A DNA stretch of 64,000 bases, from the NCBI GenBank assembly GCA_007922195.1, contig ML681964.1, positions 4,951,858-5,015,857 on the forward strand. The letters are read 5' to 3'. Position 1 is the first letter of the stretch, and every line of letters starts with the position of its first letter. This DNA is from Podocnemis expansa. Taxonomy: Eukaryota > Chordata > Testudines > Podocnemididae. This document shows positions 21,141 to 32,785 of this stretch, piece after piece. Below the pieces are notes generated by a model, which was not told where the DNA came from, did not search any database, and saw nothing but the letters and a program-made list of their open reading frames with translations. The position numbers were made by a program, and so were the translations under genes.

Positions 21141-23904
21141 TATTTGTTTGTTTTATTGTAGTGCCTAAGTGTCTGGTGCCCCCTTGCGCTACTTACCGAA
21201 TAATCTCTTACTATGTGTCTGTACAGTCTCTGTCACAAAGGGATCCCAGTGTCATGTGAGTACTTTACATAGTACTCTAATTCAAATTATTATTAACCAC
21301 AACAGGGCTACTGGTCAATAGCCCCTGTTAGTGAGCTGCATCGCTAATGCTGTTTTTTTAGAACTGAAAAGTATTTTGCCAACCTTGGCATATGACTCAG
21401 AAAATGTCTCTGTCACATGTATGCTATGTACCTGTGAGTGTACAAAGACAGTCTTTAGTGTGAAGTATCATGCACTGGTATATTAATAACTCACAAAATT
21501 GTCAGATCAAATGAGTCAGCTTCTGACTGGACAATGGATTTGGAGCTTTTTCCTGATTGGAAAACAATTTTATTTGACAAAGGTATGGGAAACTATTTCT
21601 AACCTAATTTATTCACTAGTATATGTATTTTTGAGACAAGGCAGCTGATTCCTCTTAGAGTTAACACTGCTCTTTCCAAATTCCAGCAAGCAACTGTGTG
21701 TTCAAATCCAGGCCTCTAGTCAAATGTCTTCTGTTACTGTTCTAAGATCCTATTTCTTATGATACATTCTTCAAACACATTATACTCTGTTACAAACGTG
21801 TGTGTTGAGATTGTTACCCAAAATTTCTATCAAAGCTATGTGATCCCAGTGTCAGTCAAAACTACCACCCTTGAGCTGGTGTTACAGTGTCTACATTTAA
21901 AAACAAAGAGTATCATTTGCAATTCCAAAAAGCCTCATTCAAAGTTTTTACATATTAGAAGAACATCTTTTGAGAAAGTGAGCCCTCTCACCTCCCTAAT
22001 GAGACAGATGATGTAAAGACTGTCAGAATTTCCTGTTACCATCACATGAAACTGAACTTTGTGGATCTGTTGTTATTCAGGCTTCAGTGCTGAAAATCCT
22101 AAAACAGAATCAGGGCCCAACAGAGGTTGATTTGTTCTTTGGAAATTCTATTCTGTGTTTTAAATCTTGCTATTCAATCCATTTGCACTCAAAGTATTCT
22201 ACATTTTTTTCTCTTGGCTCATTGAAGAGAATCTAGCCCATTTATAGTGCATAATTATTTTTGGAGATAAAAGTGCCATACAAACAGTAGGTATACCAGT
22301 TCTGCTGTGTAGAATAGTAACAGAGAAAACGAGAGGCATAACTTGTTTTGTTGTCAGGTCTTACCTAAATAAAAGATTCATAGTTTCTTGTATAATTTGT
22401 CTTAAACTGCACTACACACGAAAGATGAGAGTCTCCCTCATGATCTTTTCATATCTACCAGGGAATCTCGAAAAGGGAAGAAATCTGTAGAGACTGTAAT
22501 GCAGCAGATTTTAACTCATAACTTACTGGTATGTTTGCTTGAGCTTCATGGAAGAGGATTCCATTCACTCAGAAATTTGTTCAGTTTTGAAGGCTGGACT
22601 TTTTTTGTTATCTCTATCTTTTTTACTGTAGTACAGGTACAGCTCCACCAGCCCTAGAAACGGTTGGAAGATCTGGCACAAGAATTTGTAATACAGTATT
22701 GTTGAACTCTGAGTGATTAAATGCTGCTGTTCCCAGCTGGTGGTAATATTTCCATTATTCTTTCTTTGTTCTGAATGTGCAGATACAATCTGCCATCTCA
22801 CACAAAATGGAGGCAAGAGGCAGTAGCTTAAATGTAGTTAGAATTAAAATAGTTTACAGAGCAGCAGATAGGCATCAGTGAAACAATTTTACAGGAATCT
22901 TTTCTGTTATGGCTTCTAAGCAAATAAAAAATAAATTTTATGAAAGATATTTCCCCTCTTGATACATTGAGAAACTATGTGAATGAATGCCCTAGCACTG
23001 ATTAGGAGATTGCTTCATCCTGCTGATTCACTACATGATTGTAAGCGAGTCAGTTAACCTCACCCGCACTTTTGTTTCAGTGTCTTTAAATCAATGGAAC
23101 TATTTTAGAAGTAAGGTACTGTTCATATATATGAGAGGCAGAATTTGGCCTAAAGGAAAAAAGCTAAAAAATTAGTAGCAATTTTAGATTTGGTATTGCA
23201 TTGAATGTTATATTTATTGATTAATACTAAACATTAAATGTGTGTTTATGATATTTTATACTATGCCATGAAACTTTTAAAATTTCTCTGTGAAAAACAG
23301 TATTCTTTTCTGTAAGGAAGATGTTACAGCTTCTGGCTCCAGTTTGGCAGACTTTCACACCTGCTTAACTTGAAGCAATTGAATACTCAAACACACGCAC
23401 AAGTCTTTGTAGGAGTGGGCTCTTGGTTATGGGGCTAGTAGATCCTTGTGTATTACAGGTAACCTCAATATGTAAATACATTATTCAAAGTCACTGAATC
23501 TTTATACAGTGCTTGCATTTTTGTAGTTTAGATTTAGATCAGGAAGGGTGTGGGTGGGGTATTAAGACTTTGGTTCAGCCTACCTGCTGGGAAATTGACT
23601 ATATTTTACATGAAAGATTCTTTCAGTACAGAGAATATAGCCTTTGTGCATTCGTTTCAGGTGTAATTAAGAGAAGTTTCAGTGCTTCTGAAAGACAGCC
23701 TCAGACAAGGTATGTACAATTTTAGGTTTGGAAGAGTTAACAAATTTGATCATCATTATTCCAAATTCCAGTATGAATATTCCATAAAGAATTTTTCTGT
23801 TTGTCCTGGATGAAAAATTTGTGGAGTGTCTGCAAATGTGTTTGTTATCTCAATCTTAACTGGCAACCAGGTAACTTGAGGTAAAAACTATAGAGTCAGC
23901 ATAC

Positions 23905-24180
23905 TGTTATGGATTGTCTACACACAGAAATTGGACCAGTTTAATTAAAGATATTGTGTTAAATTGATTTTAGTAAACCAGTGCATTTTTATGAGAGCAC
24001 ATGTTTATGTCAATTCTAACTAGACCAAGTAAAAAAAAAAATCCAATTCTATTTCTGCAAAATATTTTGAACAAAGCATGTTTTGGTGGGAAAAAACATG
24101 CATGAGTATATTTAGCTGTGTACACAAATGTTTTGATCTTGAACAATTTTAAACTGGCTAGTGCTTTTTTTTTTTTACAA
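23905..24180. repeat. Possible Harbinger-like MITE
   Basis: The left text GGATTGTCTACACACAGAAA followed by GACCAGTTTAATTAAAG resembles reptile Harbinger MITEs. The right side has GCTGTGTACACAAATG. Ends and target duplication are not clear. Confidence 0.3.
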
Positions 24181-24601
24181 AATTAGATAACTATTTTGGG
24201 CAATCTATGACCTGATGAAACAGATTTTCCTGTTGCTTCCAGCATCTAAATGCCTTCTTGATTTACTGGGGAATGAGCACCAGTGGGGATACTAAGAGGT
24301 CCTAAATACTATTCTCACCTCTTTGTTATCTGACCTTAATATTACATAGACCTTCACAAACCTTATAGGTGATGGATCAACATTGTTACCTCTGTTTTAA
24401 CTGAGGCATAGAGAAGTTATGCAGTTTGCTCAACATCACATACAATGTCTTTTTTTTTTTTTAGCATGGGGGGGTAGATTTAATCAATCCCTACCTTTCA
24501 ACCATTAAACAAGAGTGCCATAGGAAAAGTGGGACTAATAATACTCATCTGTATACAGTGTGTTGAGCCATCCTGAAGAAAAAGGTTTAGGTAGTCTACT
24601 A

Positions 24602-24786
24602 CAGTGGTTCTCAACCTTTTGTAGGGTACGACACACTTGGGTGGCGTATTGGGCCCCTACAGGACACACCAACTCACCTTCCACCCTCCAGCCAAATCAA
24701 GCCATCTTCACAGCTCTTCATGACACACTTACTATTGTGTGGTGACACAGTAATGTGTCCCAACAAAGTGATTGAGAAAACCACTG
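24602..24786. mobile_element. hAT MITE with CAGTGGTT ends
   Basis: It starts CAGTGGTTCTCAACC; the reverse complement of its end starts CAGTGGTTTTCTCAATC. From established knowledge, CAGTGGTTCTCAAC is a common hAT (Charlie-type) terminus. The flanks GTCTACTA and GTTTAGTG match at only 5 of 8 bases, so the copy is old. Confidence 0.65.
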
Positions 24787-26067
24787 GTTTAGTGAATTAG
24801 TGAGAGTTTTATACACTGAAGATCTAAAGCTAACTATCTTTTGTTGCATCTTAAAGGCTAAAAAACCAGAAAACAAATAAATGGAAATATAAATTTATTA
24901 TTTTATTTAAAAGACTCACGCTTTTTAAGTCAGTGTGATGATGGGGGGGGGGGCACGACATGATTTTGGACACCTGTGGTTTTCAGTTCCTTATATAGTT
25001 TGCTAAAGACTTTGTAAATTCAAGATTGTTGTTTTTTTCATCCTGCTGAAGGAAGTCACTCTTTGTTTGTGGTTTTGAGGATCTTTTTGGTTGTGTTTTG
25101 TACCAGGGCAGAGAAAAGCTCTGCACAGAGGAGCATGCACCTTACATTGGCAGGGTGCAATACGTTGTTTTGTTTAACTTTGTCTCCCTCACATCCCTCA
25201 TTTTCTTTGTAGCTATGGTCAAGATCATTTGCATAGAATGTTTTCACATATATACACTGTAGTGCTCAAGAATTATTTTGCAATTCTGATTCTGGGTCAT
25301 GGAGCTGAAGTTACTGGAATGTGCCAAATATGGGGGGGGGGGAAGAGGGAAGAATGGATGGGAGATAAGAGACCAGGAGGGGGCATATGAGGGGAGAACA
25401 AAATATTTTATTTTCCCTAGAATCTTTATGATTTGAGACTAAACAATATCAAACATACTTGTTTCACAGACATTTTATTGGAGGCCCAGTATCAAGACCA
25501 AGACCAGGTAATTACACGTTTATGACAATCAGACTTACACACAAATTGATCTTACCATTTCCAAGTTCTTTTAAAGTTTGATTTAGTTACAAGTACAGTA
25601 TCTCCCTCTTTTATTTCTTCAGCTTTGTTGCCTCTTGATCTGCTTCTGAGAGTACCTTCGCTCATGTTCAGGGCCAACGTTAAGAAAATAGAGGCATCGT
25701 TAGTAACAGGGTGGCAGTCTTATAGCCTTCCAGCTGTGATCCTTCGCAACCTAAAAGATCATGGTAGTAACATTTTGAAGTCAAATAAGTGATAGGAGAG
25801 GATAAATTATATTTAAGATAGTAAGACATTATCTGAATGATCCTTAAAGAAACTGTTTTTAAATATGAATTCCAAGAAAATTCTTCAGGGCCATCCTATT
25901 TGCATGCATTATTGTTGGTGAAGCAGATTTGTAGTTCCTGTTGCTTTTTATTCTCACTGATATGCTTTAAATATTCCATGCTTCTAGGCTGTTGCTTCAT
26001 AATTTAGATTGTCACTTAATTCAATTACATTTGAAAGAAAATGATTCTGAGTAACTGGAATATTGCC

Positions 26068-26122
26068 ACAGGGCTCCCTTGCTTGTTTTGCTGAACTAGA
26101 CTAACATGGCTACCCTTCTGGA
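26068..26122 (-). mobile_element. Penelope-type terminal fragment
   Basis: The text GCTCCCTTGCTTG, then ACTAGACTAACATGGCTACCC, matches the terminus of the fold-back elements elsewhere in the window. Only about 55 bp is present, with no second arm. Confidence 0.55.
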
Positions 26123-26989
26123 ACTTGCTCTTCATAGAGACACTTGCATATACCTATAATCACTATTGTTTCACAGCTTTCTGTTTTTTAAACCTGTTTA
26201 GGGAATTTTAATTTCACAACACAAAACATAAATTATTGCCTAATTATAACACTTTTTGTTGTTGTTTTCCTTAAAACGTTGTTAGAAATACAAACTCTTT
26301 AAATGCGCCATGGCTATCTAGCCAAAAAGCAGCAAAATCCTAACGTTCTGTGAGGCAATGCAACTGCTGTGAGGGTCAATTAAAGAGAACACTGATATCT
26401 CCCTTTTGTCCCTGCTTTCTTTTAGTTATGGAAGAAACCTTTTGTATACTTTTTTTAAAACTCCTAATTGATGTAAAATAAATTTAGTTTAGTTGTGTGG
26501 TTACTCAATTGATTTTGGGTCTGTGCCAATTCACTGCAGGCTCATCAGCCTTAGTTTTTGACCCCTCTTTACCACAGTTGATATGACTAGTTCCAGAAAA
26601 AAGCATGGATTTAAGCGTTGCGTGTCTTATTAGAGAAGTTTCTTATCATGGAATTAATTCCTCTCACTTGCATTGTCTGGAAAAGATAATTTTTGTATTA
26701 ATGTTTTATGTCACTGTTAATCCCTTTCCCTCAACTACTGAATCATACTGGAAGGCAAGGAACCATGGGTCTGCATGTCAGTGAGATGAGACTCATCGGT
26801 TTGTGAGACTCAGTCAAGAGGCTTCACTAATATGTGCTTAAGTTCCATCCATGTCTGTGTATCAAGAAAGGAGTACTTATAACCCATTGCTGCTAAGGAA
26901 AGGTGTTGACATAATTACCCTATCTCCTTCCTCTTCAATCTACCTTAATGAGAAACTCTCTTAACTGTGTCTTCTTGAGAAACCAGATA

Positions 26990-27900
26990 TATGGATGATG
27001 CCCCAGAATAAGGGCTTCCAAACTGAGGCCATCAAAGTAGTAGATTCACTGCTGTTTGTGTGGCATTGGAAGCTCATGCTTGCGCTAATCCTTGACCCCA
27101 ACAAGTTGTTATACAACCTTCTCTGAAGAGAAGGGGCTTTCGTAAAGTGCCTTTACTTCTTCAGAAACTTAAAGCCCATCTTCCTTTTTCCCCATGGGCA
27201 ACTTCTCTATATTGGTACATATCAAGCAGATCACTTTTTTCCTATGGGCTAGAATAGATCACCTCATTTATAGGCAGTCCTTTGCCAGTCTGCCTTTTTC
27301 ACTTGACTTACATCCGTTTGTGGCTATCCATCAGTTTCAGAGGAACATTCATCAAAAGCTCTATGCTTCACAATACCCCAGAAAAAAGTTTTCCAGTGAG
27401 GCTAAAGGTTATCAAAATGAGGGTTATCGCATGCCTCTTTCTTCTTCATCTGAGATGGAAGTAACTTTCTCATTTCCTTTGGAAAACTGCTGGAGTTTCC
27501 AGAAACTGAGCAAAAGAATAGCAGAAGACCTGGAATAGCAACTGTTAACATTGCATAAGAACTCTCACCGGCTGTCTGACATTTTAGAGCTTCAGTATGG
27601 GGTCAAAGGGGCTATTCTTGTAAATGGTGATCTTCTGGAGCCAACAAAAGATCTCTTCCATAATTCTGCTCAGTTGCAACTCTTTCTATATTGACTGACA
27701 AGGTGCTGTTATCTGGATTTCAATACATGTATTTAGGCTCCTGACTTGGATTCCAGATCAGATGCCCAACCTGGGAGAGCAGTTGTATGACCTTGCTTAA
27801 TAGGTTATCCTCAGAATTTTGCTGCTACTACCTACTCTTCTGAGAGTATAGCTTCATACTGACAACATATTGATGACTAAGCTCTCTATTTAGGATCTGA
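26990..27900 (+). pseudogene. Possible ancient DIRS-type gag remnant
   Basis: One frame (27194-27538) is open for 114 codons and later text reads RLSDILEL, GAILVNGDLLEPTKDLFHN. In the two clear DIRS elements here, gag contains a similar stretch (for example VALPLIKTIQSTTKTLWHT). The match is weak, with stops and shifts, and no zinc module or terminal repeats were found. It could equally be another retroelement or chance. Confidence 0.25.
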
Positions 27901-28889
27901 ATATGATAATATATATGACTTGTAAATGTGCAACATCAGGAAGCCCTAAATTATAATTAATGGATCATGTAGTATTTATAGAACTTAAATATGATGTACA
28001 TTAAAACCTTTTTACAATTCTCTGGCAGGCAGAGCAGTGTAGTGGAGCCTAAGTGAAAATGTGAATTGAGGCAATGTTAAATCAACTGTATATTCTAACT
28101 TTCAGTGAGTCAGTTTTAGTTTACAGAAGAAATAATATACAGTTGCATGCTTTGGCCTTTTAAAATGGTCTAAAGTTTGTTCAACAATATTTTTTTCTAT
28201 TGATCCTTAAAGTTTGAATTAATATGTTTCTAGCACAAATCAATCATCATTATATCTTCATGGTTCAAAAGATAGATGCATAGTGCTCTTTAATTAATAA
28301 AGCATCATTAACATTTCATTGTGTAGTTCATAAATCAGGGTTTAGTAGACTCTGCCTAGTAAACAGCTCAGCAAAACAAGTTTATTTGAGAAGCTGAGTA
28401 AATTTATTTCCTATCAAGACACCTGTGGCTAATCTATATCTGATATCTCATTTAAGAAGGAAGGGAACAAATCACATAGGAATCTGAGATTATTTGCAGG
28501 CTAGAAAATGAATGATTTTGTTTCAAAACAAGTGAACAACCTTTTTACTGATATTTTTAAGAGCAAAATATTAAGAACATTTAGTTCTTCGAGTGATTGC
28601 TCCTGTTCATTCCCCTTTTGGTGTGCATGCACCATGTGCACAGATCGCTGGAAGGTTTTCCCCTATAGTACCCGTAGGGTCAGCTGTGAAGCCCCCTAGA
28701 GTGGCACCTTGGCAGCGCTCTATATATAGCATGCAGCCGACCCTCCCCTCCTCAGTTCCATTTTTACTGCCATTGACGGTCACTGGAACGACGGACTGCA
28801 TTGCGCAGTGCTTTTTCCCCTTCAGAGCCCTACCAGTGCTCTCATTTGCGGAAGGAGGCAGATCCTGCCCCAGCGAGGGGTAGGGTTCA

Positions 28890-30513
28890 TGCCTGGCTTT
28901 AAATCCTGTGACTCCTGCAGGAAACCGATGCCGTTGGATGACCCGCATTGGTGCTGCTTACTTTGTCTTGGGGAGTTGCATCTAAAGCAAAAGTGTAAGA
29001 TTTGCCGAAGCTTCAAGCCCCATACTCAAAAAGACAGGGTCCAGCGATTAAAGATCCATATGATGGAGGAGGCTCTCCGACCGGCGCCGTCAAGCTTGGA
29101 AAAATCTAGTGCGGCACCATCGGTGCGGAGCACACCACCTGCACTTCCCAGTGCGGCACTGGCGGCACTGAAGACTTCACGGCACCATTCACTCTCCCCA
29201 GCACCACCACAGAAGAAAAAGAAGACTGAAAGAGGTCGGTCACCTGCTAAGTCTGCGCCCCAGCTGGGAAGGGAGCCAAAAGTGTAGAGCCCGCGGTACC
29301 ATGTCACCAGGTATCCCGGGAGGGATCACAACACTCCCTCAGCCCAATATCGATTTCGCCAACCAGGGAGATCCTAGAAGAGGACCTTATGTTACTGCCA
29401 ACCCCAAAGGCATTTGTGGTGGCACAGGACCTGTTGCAGTGGCCAGTACCGCCGCTGCCTGTGAGAGTTTCACCCACAGCACCTGACAGACCTGGGCCAT
29501 TGAGGGGCAAACCGATGCCGTTAAGTTCTAGGTCACCATGGCACCACCTTACAGTGGCACCGAGCATTGAAGCTGGTTGCTCCCTGCAAGGTGTGCCGTT
29601 GGCCCAATGCCCCTTGGTACCACCAGAGATCATAGTGGCAGCTGGGGCCCCTTGGTACCACTCGCCTAGGGCAGACACAGACAGTTGCCAGCAGAGTCCG
29701 GCGCTGAAGTCATCCTCGGCTCTTAGACAAGGGACGGTGGTCCCTGGGCACCATTCCCTGGCACCGCAGGCCACGTCACCGCCCTGGTCTCCTCGCTCTA
29801 GCCCCACTGCCTCAGAGGCTAGCTCATTGGCATCACCGCTGCCCAGGGAGAGGAAACAGCCCCAACAGCAACCGCCGCAGTGGCAGCCTACTTGGCCTTT
29901 TTGAACTCCCTGGGCTTACCACCAGTACCAGCGCTCCAGACCGGCCCTGCCTTCAGTGCCTCATCCTTCTCCATTGTATTCAGCCAGTGCCCCACCAGCT
30001 ACAGACAAGATTTCCGAAGCAGGCTCGGAAGAAGGGGACAGAATCAGCTTGGCCAGTGAGGGTCAGCGAACCTCCCTGGCAACAGAAGCTAGACCACTGG
30101 ACCTGTTGGTGGAATTTTCTTCATCCCCCCCAGATGAGGTGGTAGCAGGGGCCGAATCGGTGACCTTCCCTGAGGACAGTTAAGCCCACTAGGAATTGCT
30201 CCGCAGGGTGGCCTGGGGGTTGGGCATTCAAGTGGAGGAGATATCAGAGGAGGCAGATCCAATGGTGGACATATTACTATCAGAAGGACTAGGCAGAGTG
30301 GCCTTGCCACTAATCAAGACCATCCAGTCCACAACTAAAACCTTGTGGCACACCCCAGCTTCCATCACGCCTACAGCAAAGCGGATCAAGAGAAAATATT
30401 TCCTGCCATCTAAGGGTTATGAACATTTCTACTCCCACTCCATACCGGGATCTTTTGTGGTGGCTGTGGCCAATGAGAAAGAACGTTCAGGGGCCACAGT
30501 TGGGGCTCTCTAG
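28890..30513 (+). pseudogene. DIRS gag, broken
   Basis: The first frame (28890-29287) starts MPGFKSCDSCRKPMP and has six cysteines spaced C-x2-C-x12-C-x2-C-x9-C-x2-C, a likely zinc-binding module, followed by a serine/proline/lysine-rich stretch to a stop. The rest continues in other frames: a proline-rich part (29389-29904), then LRRVAWGLGI, VALPLIKTIQSTTKTLWHTP and KRKYFLPSKGYEHF (30196-30513). At least two frame breaks are present. The second DIRS element at 58608 has the same cysteine spacing. The likely role is particle or RNA packaging; this copy is not translatable as one protein. Confidence 0.75.
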
Positions 30514-30544
30514 CAGATGCCTTCGACATTCATGGGGGGGGCAG

Positions 30545-31853
30545 AGATGCTATGCATTCCCTCCAATGCCCTTGGTAGCCAGAGTCCTTCAGAAGATCAA
30601 GCAGGACAGTGCAACAGTGATCCTAATAGCGCCAGCACGGTCACGGAAGCATTGGTTTACAATTCTCCAAAGCCTGTCAGTGTGCCAGTCAGTGGAGCTC
30701 CCACTGCTACCAGACCTGTTAACGCAGGACCGTGGTCGTCTCGTACACCCAAACCTAGAGTCCCTGCACCTGCGAGCCTGGAACCTCTGTGGTTGACTGA
30801 TCAAGAGTTAGAATGTTCATTGCCGGTACGAGACATTCTAAAGGGCAGCAGAAAGGAACCCATGAGAGCCATGTATAAAGCAAAATGGGCAAGGTTTGCC
30901 AGGTGGGCTGCAGACAGGGAGCTAGACCTGGTTTCTCTTCCCATCCAGAGGATCCTGGATTACCTCTGGGGGTTGAAGTCGGTGGGCCTGTCGACATCCT
31001 CTGTCAAAGTACATTTAGCGGTGATTTCCGTGTTTCACATGGGGTCGGGCCGCTCCTCAGCATTCACGGACCCGATCGCTAAGCATTTTCTAAAGGGTCT
31101 GGATAAACTGTTCCCCACTATCTGCCCACTGGCAGTACAATGGGATCTCAGTCTGGTCCTTAATTGTCTGACAGGCCTGCCATTTGAACCGTTGGCCTCC
31201 TGTTCATTACAGTTCCTGTCTTGGAAGGTGGTCTTCCTCATGGCTATCACATCAGCCCGCTGAGCATCGGAGTTGTGGGCCCTCAGTTCAGAGCTGCCAT
31301 ATACGATTTTTTATAAGGACAAGGTTACTCTTCGTCCGCACCCAACCTTCCATCCGAAGGTGGTGTCAGATTTTCATACCAACCAAAAGATTTGCCTGTT
31401 GGTTTTCTGTCCGAAACCACATGCTTCCAGAGAGGAACAATGCCTGCATATGCTGGATGTCAAGAGAGCCTTGGCCTTCTATATCGAAAGGACTAAGTCA
31501 TTCTGCAAGACTTCGCAGTTGTTTGTGGTGGTGGCGGAGAGGATGAAAGGACAAGCGGTGTCAACACAACATATAGCTGCCTGGATAGTGGCATGCATTG
31601 GGCAGTGCTATGCCCTGGCGCAGGTCACCCCTCCGCAAATGAAGGTGCACTCAACGAGAGCTCAAGCAGCATAGGCGGCCTTTTTAGCAGGGGTGCCCTT
31701 GGAGGACATTTGCAGGGCAGCAACATGGTCCTCCCCACACACATTTGCCCAGCACTTATGCACTGATCCAGCGGGCGCAGGACGACACAAGAGTCGGCAG
31801 AGCAATCCTGCAATCTGTGCAGCGGCATTCTGTCCCACCACCTAAGGTAAGGC
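30545..31853 (+). pseudogene. DIRS tyrosine recombinase, broken
   Basis: After an abrupt change at about 30520-30545, the sequence resumes at the end of pol (LQKIKQDSATVILIAPARSR). It then gives the core-binding part (MYKAKWARFARWAADRELDL) and the recombinase domain. The first catalytic Arg is in ITSAR (about 31258), directly before an in-frame TGA (31261-31263). The H-x-x-R motif is HSTR at 31648-31659, followed by TAG (31672-31674). The catalytic Tyr (TAT at 31757-31759) is reached only after a one-base insertion that shifts the frame. It would join circular DNA into the genome; this copy is dead. Confidence 0.8.
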
Positions 31854-32400
31854 TAGCCATTCAACTAAAGGGGAATGGACAGGAGCAATCACTCGAAGAA
31901 GAGAAGATTACTTACCTGTAACCAGTGTTCTTCAAGATGTGTTGCTCCTGGCCATTCCACATCCCTCCTGCCTACACCACCATGGAATGGGTTAGAAAGT
32001 TGGAACTGAGGAGGGGAGGGTTGGCTGCATGCTATATATAGAGCGCTGCCAAGGCGCCACTCTAGGGGGCTCCACAGCTGACCCTACGGGTACTATAGGG
32101 GAAAACTTTCCGGCGCTCTGTGCATGTGGCGCGTGCGCACCTAAAGAGGAATGGGCAGGAGCAACACATCTCGAAGAACACTGGTTACAGGTAAGTAACC
32201 TTCTCTTACTTATGACATAGGTACCAAAAGAAAGAAAACGTATCACTACACCAGACAATTTTGGCTACTTCATCAAATTCTTATGTTACAGGCTAGAGAC
32301 TGTCACGAGCATAATGTTGGCAGTGTGTATGTTATAATGACTATTTTTGAGCATAAGGCATAAACTGTTTACCCTTCATTTATCATGCCTCTCTTGGGAT

Positions 32401-32785
32401 CAGAAGCGTTGCTGCCCAGGGAAAGACCCGGGGCATGGGCGTGGGCCCCGTCCCCCAGGGCCCCGATTCTCCACCAGCTCCCAGTACGGCCTGGGGCTCC
32501 TGTCACCTCCTGCCTGGCCCTGGATTCCTGGCCAGGGCCAGCAACGGGGCAGGAGAGGCTGGCACTGCAGCAGGCAGCCTGGCCTGAATTCCTGGCGGGG
32601 GACCGGGCTGGGAGCTGCAGGCGCCGCCACGGCCATGAAAGAAAGGCACCACAGCCAACAGCCGTGCCCCGGATCTCTGGCCTGGGATGGGGCTGGGAAA
32701 GATAGGGGCTGCCCTGGACACTTGGGGCACTGGTGCTGGGACTCAGGGTAACTGCCCTGTGTGCCAGGCGCCAATGACGCCCCTG
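32401..32785. mobile_element. GC-rich non-autonomous hAT MITE, copy 2
   Basis: The 385-bp element is flanked by exact 8-bp duplications CTTGGGAT (32393-32400 and 32786-32793). It starts CAGAAGCGTTGCTGCCC; the reverse complement of its end starts CAGGGGCGTCATTGG. Internal text (GGCCAGGGCCAGCAACGGGG, GGGACTCAGGG, CCCTGTGTGC) parallels copy 1 at 2950-3296. Open frames inside are GC-driven. Confidence 0.85.

Larger units (their letters stand above)
28584..32208 (+). mobile_element. DIRS-type retrotransposon, internally deleted
   Basis: Inverted terminal repeats lie at about 28584-28770 and 32007-32180; GTTCTTCGAG on the left matches the complement of CTCGAAGAAC on the right, and both carry GCGCTCTATATATAG. 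An internal complementary region (about 31888-31965) holds the inverse of both ends, joining AATCACTCGAAGAA to ACTTACCTGTAACCAG. That layout is diagnostic of DIRS elements, which integrate with a tyrosine recombinase and leave no target duplication. Coding capacity: gag, then recombinase; reverse transcriptase and RNase H are missing. It lies in intron 2 in the sense orientation. Confidence 0.85.

Noticed and set aside
28607..28948. Minus-strand open frame across the DIRS terminal repeat
   Set aside because: It is the complement of the terminal repeat and gag start; the opposite strand has the real coding features.
32347..32774. Open frames on both strands as genes
   Set aside because: They fall inside the second GC-rich MITE, which has an exact 8-bp duplication.
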